Positions 58,700 through 64,000 of a stretch of DNA of 64,000 nt are shown here, one piece after another. Source of the stretch: JAPPOI01 sp028818055 (GTDB taxonomy: Bacteria > Pseudomonadota > Alphaproteobacteria > Rhodobacterales > Rhodobacteraceae); NCBI GenBank assembly GCA_965267405.1, contig OZ253954.1:2108001-2172000 (forward strand). Direction: 5' to 3'. The notes beneath the pieces are model-generated. The model saw only the letters and a list, made by a program, of their open reading frames with translations, did not search any database and had not been told where the DNA came from. Position 1 is the first letter of the stretch. Every line of letters starts with the position of its first letter. The position numbers were made by a program, and so were the translations under genes.

Positions 58700-61594
58700 A
58701 TGCTAAGGAAAAAGACCAACGGGGTTGCGCGACGCCCCCAGCGGACAAGTATCCTGTCTAAGGCGGCCGACACCACAGTCGATCGTCGTACATTTCTAAG
58801 AAGCTCTGGTCTGGCCGTTGGTGGCTTAGCTGCTATCAGTGCCACAGGTGGCATGGTTACGCAGGCATCTGCGCAATCTGCATCCGGCGCTGTCGAGCTG
58901 AAGAAATCGGTTTGTACCCACTGCTCAGTTGGCTGCACCGTGATTGCCGAAGTGCAAAACGGCGTTTGGACAGGGCAGGAACCAGGATGGGACAGCCCGT
59001 TCAATCTTGGTGCGCATTGCGCCAAGGGCGCAGCGGTACGCGAACACGCGCACGGGGAACGCCGGCTGAAGTATCCGACCAAGCTGGTTAACGGCGAATG
59101 GGTCCGGGTAAGCTGGGAAGAAGCGATCAACGAGATCGGTGACGGAATGATGAAGATCCGGGACGAAAGTGGCCCGGACAGCGTCTACTGGCTCGGTTCG
59201 GCGAAGCACAACAACGAACAGGCTTACCTGTTCCGCAAGTTTGCTGCCTATTGGGGCACGAACAACGTCGACCACCAGGCGCGGATCTGTCACTCGACCA
59301 CAGTTGCGGGTGTTGCGAACACATGGGGCTACGGCGCCATGACCAACAGCTACAACGATATCCATAACTCCAAAGCGATCTTTATTATCGGTGGTAACCC
59401 TGCTGAAGCGCACCCCGTTTCGCTCTTGCACGTGCTTCGTGCAAAAGAGCAAAACAACGCGCCATTGATCGTCTGTGACCCACGGTTCACCCGTACTGCG
59501 GCGCATGCTGACGAATACGTCCGCTTCCGTCCCGGCTCGGACGTGGCTCTGATCTGGGGTATCCTCTGGCACATCTTCGAGAACGAGTGGGAAGACAAAG
59601 AGTTCATCCGCACCCGTGTCTGGGGCATGGACCAGATCAAGGAAGAGGTGGCCAAGTGGACACCGGAAGAAGTTGAGCGTGTTACCGGTACACCCGGCTC
59701 GCAGCTTCGCCGGGTAGCCCGCACAATGGCCAACAACCGTCCCGGCACCGTGATTTGGTGTATGGGTGGTACACAGCACACCAACGGCAACAACAACACG
59801 CGGGCTTACTGCGTGCTGCAGCTTGCATTGGGCAACATGGGCACCTCGGGTGGCGGCACGAACATCTTCCGCGGCCACGACAACGTGCAGGGTGCAACGG
59901 ACCTTGGCGTTCTTAGCCATACTCTGCCGGGCTACTATGGTCTTTCGGCTGGATCGTGGGCCCACTGGGCACGCGTTTGGGGCGAAGATCTCGACTGGCT
60001 CAAAGGCCAGTTTGCCACGGTCAAAGGCTCGGACGGCAAAGACAAGAACCTGATGAACCTGACGGGTATTCCGGTATCACGTTGGATTGACGGTGTTCTT
60101 GAAGACCCAGAAAACATGGATAACCCCGACAAAGTTCGGGCCATGGTGCTTTGGGGTCATGCGCCGAACTCGCAGACCCGGATGAAGGAAATGAAGACCG
60201 CGATGGAAGAGCTGGATATGCTCGTCGTGATCGATCCTTATCCAACAGTGTCCGCGGTTTTGTCCGATCGCACGGATGGCGTCTACCTGCTTCCGGCCTG
60301 TACGCAGTTCGAGACTTATGGCTCGGTCACCGCGTCAAACCGGTCGATCCAGTGGCGCGAGAAAGTCGTTGATCCGATCTTCGAGTCGAAGACCGACCAT
60401 GAAATCATCGGTCTCTTTGCGCAGAAGTTCGGTTGGCACGACCGCTTCTTCCGCAACATCTCGATCGAAGACGATGGTGTAACGCCGAATATCGAAGACA
60501 CGCTTCGCGAGATTAACTCGGGCATGTGGACGATCGGCTATACCGGGCAATCGCCGGAACGTCTGAAGCTTCACATGGAGAACCAGCACACGTTCGACAG
60601 AACAACCTTGCAGGCGATCGGTGGACCGGCAGACGGCGACTATTACGGTCTGCCATGGCCATCGTGGGGTACCGCAGAAATGGGTCACCCTGGCACGCCA
60701 AACCTTTACGACATGTCCAAGCCTGTCGCTGAAGGTGGTCTCTGCTTCCGGGCGCGTTTCGGGGTAGAACGTGACGGCGACAATCTGCTCGCTGATGGCG
60801 TATCGAACCCAGGTGCAGAAATTCAGGATGGCTATCCTGAGTTTACCATGCAGATGCTGATGGACCTTGGCTGGGACAGCGATCTGACCGCAGACGAGCG
60901 GGCAGCAATCGATGCCGTTGCCGGGCCCAAAACCAACTGGAAGACCGACCTGTCAGGCGGTATCCAGCGGGTTGCCATCAAGCATGGTTGTGCTCCGTTC
61001 GGCAACGCGAAAGCGCGAGCCGTGGTCTGGACGTTCCCGGATCCGATTCCGCTTCACCGCGAACCGCTCTACACCAACCGTCGCGATCTGGTCGCCGACT
61101 ATCCAACCTACGAGGACCGCAAATTCTATCGTCTTCCGACGATGTATGCGTCCATCCAGAAACAGGATTTCAGCAAGGACTATCCGATGATCCTGACTTC
61201 TGGACGTCTGGTTGAATATGAAGGCGGTGGCGACGAATCTCGTTCGAACCCCTGGCTGGCTGAACTTCAGCAAGACATGTTCGTTGAGATCAACCCTCGC
61301 GATGCCAACAACCTTGGCGTCAGGGATGGTACACAGGTGTGGGTAGAAGGTCCCGAAGGCGCCAAAGTCAAAGTCATGGCGATGGTGACAAACCGGGTCG
61401 GCGAAGGTGTTGCCTTCATGCCGTTCCATTTCGGCGGACACTTCGAAGGAAAGGACCTGAGGGACAAATACCCCGATGGTGCGGACCCATATGTCTTGGG
61501 TGAATCCACAAACACAGCTCAGACTTACGGGTATGACTCGGTCACGCAGATGCAAGAGACCAAGGCAACACTCTGTAAGATCTGGACCGCTTAA
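58700..61594 (+). CDS. fdhA: Formate dehydrogenase catalytic subunit (molybdopterin, Cys type)
   Basis: A 964-residue periplasmic molybdo/tungsto-bis-MGD oxidoreductase. Tat signal: DRRTFLRSSGLAVGG (Arg29-Arg30). The [4Fe-4S] ligands are Cys72, Cys75, Cys79 and Cys107. The metal ligand is cysteine (Cys197, in ARICHSTTVAGV), not selenocysteine: no in-frame TGA or SECIS is needed. Conserved HQARICHS context and NPAEAHPVSLLHV support formate dehydrogenase over other DMSO reductases. The ATG at 58700 follows GGGAGG. FdhB and the cytochrome b gamma subunit follow directly. Confidence 0.94.
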   Translation: MLRKKTNGVARRPQRTSILSKAADTTVDRRTFLRSSGLAVGGLAAISATGGMVTQASAQSASGAVELKKSVCTHCSVGCTVIAEVQNGVWTGQEPGWDSPFNLGAHCAKGAAVREHAHGERRLKYPTKLVNGEWVRVSWEEAINEIGDGMMKIRDESGPDSVYWLGSAKHNNEQAYLFRKFAAYWGTNNVDHQARICHSTTVAGVANTWGYGAMTNSYNDIHNSKAIFIIGGNPAEAHPVSLLHVLRAKEQNNAPLIVCDPRFTRTAAHADEYVRFRPGSDVALIWGILWHIFENEWEDKEFIRTRVWGMDQIKEEVAKWTPEEVERVTGTPGSQLRRVARTMANNRPGTVIWCMGGTQHTNGNNNTRAYCVLQLALGNMGTSGGGTNIFRGHDNVQGATDLGVLSHTLPGYYGLSAGSWAHWARVWGEDLDWLKGQFATVKGSDGKDKNLMNLTGIPVSRWIDGVLEDPENMDNPDKVRAMVLWGHAPNSQTRMKEMKTAMEELDMLVVIDPYPTVSAVLSDRTDGVYLLPACTQFETYGSVTASNRSIQWREKVVDPIFESKTDHEIIGLFAQKFGWHDRFFRNISIEDDGVTPNIEDTLREINSGMWTIGYTGQSPERLKLHMENQHTFDRTTLQAIGGPADGDYYGLPWPSWGTAEMGHPGTPNLYDMSKPVAEGGLCFRARFGVERDGDNLLADGVSNPGAEIQDGYPEFTMQMLMDLGWDSDLTADERAAIDAVAGPKTNWKTDLSGGIQRVAIKHGCAPFGNAKARAVVWTFPDPIPLHREPLYTNRRDLVADYPTYEDRKFYRLPTMYASIQKQDFSKDYPMILTSGRLVEYEGGGDESRSNPWLAELQQDMFVEINPRDANNLGVRDGTQVWVEGPEGAKVKVMAMVTNRVGEGVAFMPFHFGGHFEGKDLRDKYPDGADPYVLGESTNTAQTYGYDSVTQMQETKATLCKIWTA

Positions 61595-61608
61595 GGGAGG
61601 AATGAGAT

Positions 61609-62202
61609 ATGGCTAGAGCAAAATTCCTCGTCGACGCTGAGCGCTGCATCGAATGCAATGCCTGTGTTACGGCCTGTAAGAACGAACACGAAGTGCCTTG
61701 GGGCATCAACCGTCGAAAGGTGGTGACGATCCAAGATGGCCAACCGGGTGAACGCTCGATCTCGGTGGCCTGTATGCATTGTTCGGACGCACCTTGCATG
61801 GCTGTGTGCCCGGTCGACTGCTTCTATCAGAATGAAGAAGGGGTCGTCCTGCACTCAAAGGACCTGTGCATCGGCTGCGGATACTGCTTCTACGCATGTC
61901 CGTTCGGTGCTCCGCAGTTCCCACAGGCGGGCAACTTTGGTTCTCGCGGCAAGATGGACAAGTGTACCTTCTGCGCTGGTGGTCCCGAGGAAACGCACTC
62001 GACAGCTGAGTTTGCCAAATATGGGCGCAACCGGATCGCAGAAGGCAAGTTGCCGATCTGTGCCGAAATGTGCTCGACCAAGGCGCTTCTCGCTGGTGAC
62101 GGCGACGTTGTGTCGGCGATCTATCGCGAGCGCGTTGTTGCACGCGGCTTCGGGTCTGGTGCCTGGGGCTGGGGCACTGCTTACGATCAGAAAGGCGGCT
62201 AG
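61609..62202 (+). CDS. fdhB: Formate dehydrogenase Fe-S (beta) subunit
   Basis: A 197-residue ferredoxin-like subunit carrying four [4Fe-4S] clusters: CIECNACVTACKNEHEVPWG, CMHCSDAPCMAVCPVDCF, CIGCGYCFYACPFG and CTFCAG..ICAEMCSTK. It relays electrons from FdhA to the membrane cytochrome b. No signal peptide: it is probably exported with FdhA through Tat. Lies 14 nt behind fdhA with a GGGAGGA site and is followed by a strong terminator. Confidence 0.95.
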   Translation: MARAKFLVDAERCIECNACVTACKNEHEVPWGINRRKVVTIQDGQPGERSISVACMHCSDAPCMAVCPVDCFYQNEEGVVLHSKDLCIGCGYCFYACPFGAPQFPQAGNFGSRGKMDKCTFCAGGPEETHSTAEFAKYGRNRIAEGKLPICAEMCSTKALLAGDGDVVSAIYRERVVARGFGSGAWGWGTAYDQKGG

Positions 62203-62237
62203 TCCGCGTTTCGGTCCTGCGTGACCTTTAATCAGAG

Positions 62238-62265
62238 AAGGGCGGCCATTGCCGGCCGCCCTTTT
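62238..62265 (+). terminator. Terminator between fdhB and the gamma subunit gene
   Basis: A perfect 10-bp stem AAGGGCGGCC/GGCCGCCCTT with an ATTGCC loop is followed by TT. It lies inside the operon and may reduce expression of the membrane subunit relative to FdhAB. Confidence 0.8.
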
Positions 62266-62300
62266 CAAATCACCCTTATTGAAATTGTCGGAGGTTGACC

Positions 62301-63500
62301 ATGATCCGAGTCTTGCTGGCAGCAGCGTTTTCGGCCTTGGTTTTCGTATCGCCCGTTGTGGCGCAAGAGACGTCCCAACCGGACCGGAGCGCGACCGGAG
62401 GAGCACAAACGCTGGAAGACATACTTGCCCGACAGCGCGGCGAAAATGTCGACTCAGAATTCCGAAGTTCAAACATAGGGGATCCATCAAGTGCTGCCGG
62501 CATCGCACAGCAGCTCGGTACGCTTGGCGGTGCCTCTGACGCCGAAGTGTGGCGTGCACTGCGCTACGGTTCATCCGACGTAACCGTTTCTGCGGGCGGC
62601 GACGTTGCGCGGGTACTGGTGCAGGATGGTGGCATGGCTTGGCTGGAGTTCCGCGAGGGACCGCTCCGGACATATGGTGGCTACGCGTTGCTAGGAGTGC
62701 TCGTCCTGCTGGTCTTATTCTATCTGCTGCGCGGGCGCATCAAGCTCGATGAAGAGCTTACAGGCCGGACCGTAACGCGTTTCAAGGCCATAGAGCGCTT
62801 TGCGCATTGGCTATTGGCAGGGTCTTTCATTCTGCTGGGTATCACCGGCTTGCTTGTACTGTTCGGCAGGGTTTTCATCCTTCCGACCTTCGGACCAGAG
62901 GTGAATTCCTACCTGCTGATTGGCAGTAAATGGGTGCACAACAACGTCTCTTGGGCGTTCATGCTTGGCCTTGTGATGGTTTTTGTAATGTGGGTCATTC
63001 ACAATATTCCCAACAGGACCGACCTGACGTGGTTTGCCCAAGGTGGCGGCATCATCGGCAACAACCACCCTCCGGCAAAGAAATTCAATGCTGGTCAGAA
63101 AATCATTTTCTGGTCAGTTATTTTACTTGGCGGATCGATTTCGATCTCCGGTCTATCGCTTCTTTTCCCGTTCGAACTGCCGCTTTTCGCGAAGACTTTC
63201 GCAGCCCTGAACAGTTTGGGAGCGCCGGGTTGGATTGGCATGGAACCGTTGCCAACGGTGTTGTCGCCTCAAGAAGAGATGCAACTTGCTCAAGCCTGGC
63301 ATGCTATTGTCTCATTTGTACTGATGGCGATTATCATTGCGCACATTTACATCGGATCAGTCGGAATGGAGGGCGCATATGATGCTATGGGCTCTGGAGA
63401 AGTCGATGAGGCTTGGGCACACCAGCATCACTCGATCTGGCTCGACGATTTGAAAAAGTCTCAGGCAGAAGAAACAGGGACGGCGGCACCAGCGGAATAA
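62301..63500 (+). CDS. fdhC: Formate dehydrogenase gamma subunit (cytochrome b556)
   Basis: A 399-residue membrane cytochrome b that passes electrons to quinone. A signal peptide (about 1-22) and an N-terminal periplasmic region (about 25-120) precede about five helices (first about 123-143, then about 170-195, 217-237, 263-285, 335-352). Heme ligands are likely His in IERFAHWLLAG, SKWVHNNVSW and the late AWHAIVS and AHIYIGS. The N-terminal extension is longer than in E. coli FdnI. The ATG at 62301 follows GGAGG; a TTG two codons earlier is excluded. Confidence 0.9.
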   Translation: MIRVLLAAAFSALVFVSPVVAQETSQPDRSATGGAQTLEDILARQRGENVDSEFRSSNIGDPSSAAGIAQQLGTLGGASDAEVWRALRYGSSDVTVSAGGDVARVLVQDGGMAWLEFREGPLRTYGGYALLGVLVLLVLFYLLRGRIKLDEELTGRTVTRFKAIERFAHWLLAGSFILLGITGLLVLFGRVFILPTFGPEVNSYLLIGSKWVHNNVSWAFMLGLVMVFVMWVIHNIPNRTDLTWFAQGGGIIGNNHPPAKKFNAGQKIIFWSVILLGGSISISGLSLLFPFELPLFAKTFAALNSLGAPGWIGMEPLPTVLSPQEEMQLAQAWHAIVSFVLMAIIIAHIYIGSVGMEGAYDAMGSGEVDEAWAHQHHSIWLDDLKKSQAEETGTAAPAE

Positions 63501-63503
63501 GAC

Positions 63504-64000
63504 ATGATGCGCACTGCGCTAATAACGTTTTGTTTCCTGCTGGCGAACTTGCCGGCCAGTGCCAACAACTTTACCACTCTGAAAGGTCATGGTGGGCCGA
63601 TTATGGGGCTTGCTGTCTCACCTGATGGAGTGGTCGCCAGCGCAAGTTTCGACAATTCGGTGGGTCTCTGGGCAGGCGGAGCCGCGACTTGGCTTGAAGG
63701 GCATGACGCGGCTGTCGTCGCGGTGGACTATAGCGAAGCCCCAGTTGTGGTTTCTGGAGGTGACGATTTCCGAGTGCTGGTTTGGGCACCGTATTTCGAC
63801 TCTCCGCTCGAACTCACGAAGCATCAAGGCAAGGTGGCGGCAATCGCAATTGCACCTGATCAAGCCGTTGTCGCAACTGCCGGGTGGGACGGCTTCATCA
63901 ACGTAACAAGCGTCGTCGATCTAATGAGAACACAGGACACGCCGGCGGAGCCCATCTTCAATACGGAGGTTCTTGACGGCCATCGCTCTAATGTGACGGA
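63504..64000 (+). CDS. Exported WD40-repeat protein, 3' truncated by the window edge
   Basis: The frame runs without a stop from ATG 63504 to the right edge (165 residues visible). A Sec signal (about 1-21, ending PASAN) precedes WD40-type repeats: LKGHGGPIMGLAVSPDG..VASASFDNSVGLW, LEGHDAAVVAVDYS..VVSGGDDFRVLVW, and a third starting TKHQGKVAAIAIAPDQ. It probably forms a beta-propeller, and in related formate dehydrogenase clusters such proteins carry a cytochrome c domain at the C-terminus, which here would lie beyond the edge (inference). Confidence 0.8.
   Translation, partial: MMRTALITFCFLLANLPASANNFTTLKGHGGPIMGLAVSPDGVVASASFDNSVGLWAGGAATWLEGHDAAVVAVDYSEAPVVVSGGDDFRVLVWAPYFDSPLELTKHQGKVAAIAIAPDQAVVATAGWDGFINVTSVVDLMRTQDTPAEPIFNTEVLDGHRSNVT

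Noticed and set aside
58925..59965. A 346-codon minus-strand open frame
   Set aside because: It lies inside fdhA, whose motifs are unambiguous; the antisense frame reflects codon bias.
58700..61594. Selenocysteine in formate dehydrogenase
   Set aside because: The position is encoded as cysteine (Cys197) and no in-frame TGA interrupts the gene.

Overview
The window looks like chromosome of a marine-type alphaproteobacterium of the Roseobacter/Rhodobacteraceae group. The signs are moderately GC-rich DNA, tightly packed operons with 4-nt start/stop overlaps, a GTTC-N7-GTTC type LexA box, two VPLPA-CTERM surface proteins, families typical of Rhodobacterales (DUF1523, DUF6494, DUF6505, DUF3305/DUF3306), and uptake and breakdown of polyamines, carnitine/betaines and formate. 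Species was not determined. I saw no tRNA, rRNA, insertion sequence, prophage or CRISPR array.

Left part (1-20.4 kb), mostly housekeeping: the end of a lipoprotein-release permease with LolD, a TylF-like methyltransferase and a YdcZ-like transporter, a divergent hemerythrin/cytochrome c pair, an Mrr-type restriction enzyme behind topoisomerase IV subunit B (parE), two tandem VPLPA-CTERM paralogues, a P1-family peptidase, an alpha/beta hydrolase, a GabD-like dehydrogenase, an ECF sigma factor coupled to a membrane VWA protein, a sugar-acid-type dehydrogenase, an orphan hot-dog-like protein, a Crp/Fnr regulator and phosphomannomutase.

Middle (20.4-37 kb): late cobalamin assembly (cobC-cobS-cobT, with cobU divergent). 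Next is a polyamine locus: omega-aminotransferase, GntR regulator with matching operators, PotFGHI uptake system and an acetylpolyamine deacetylase. Then come an amidase, an orphan DnaE2 OB-fold remnant under a LexA box, a [2Fe-2S] ferredoxin, a GspL/GspC-like hybrid membrane protein and a SIMPL protein.

Right-centre (37-48 kb): a gamma-butyrobetaine/L-carnitine catabolic operon. It has a CdhR-like regulator, dehydrocarnitine cleavage enzyme, SGNH hydrolase, SDR, a carnitine dehydrogenase-thioesterase fusion, acyl-CoA dehydrogenase, NDP-forming acyl-CoA ligase, CaiD and a HAD phosphatase. Together they could turn gamma-butyrobetaine into glycine betaine plus acetoacetate. A non-pyrrolysine MttB-family methyltransferase follows and may act on a methylated amine product.

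Right end (48-64 kb): an H-NOX-like protein that appears to have lost its heme ligand, paired with a diguanylate cyclase; a SHOCT protein; a candidate structured RNA; and a large formate dehydrogenase maturation and structural cluster. That cluster holds DUF2478, DUF6505, a biotin/lipoate ligase-like protein, an ApbC/Mrp Fe-S carrier, DUF6494, an SBP/cytochrome hybrid, a poly-ferredoxin, DUF3305, DUF3306, a TorD-like chaperone, a small Tat protein, FdhA, FdhB, the gamma subunit and a truncated WD40 protein at the right edge.
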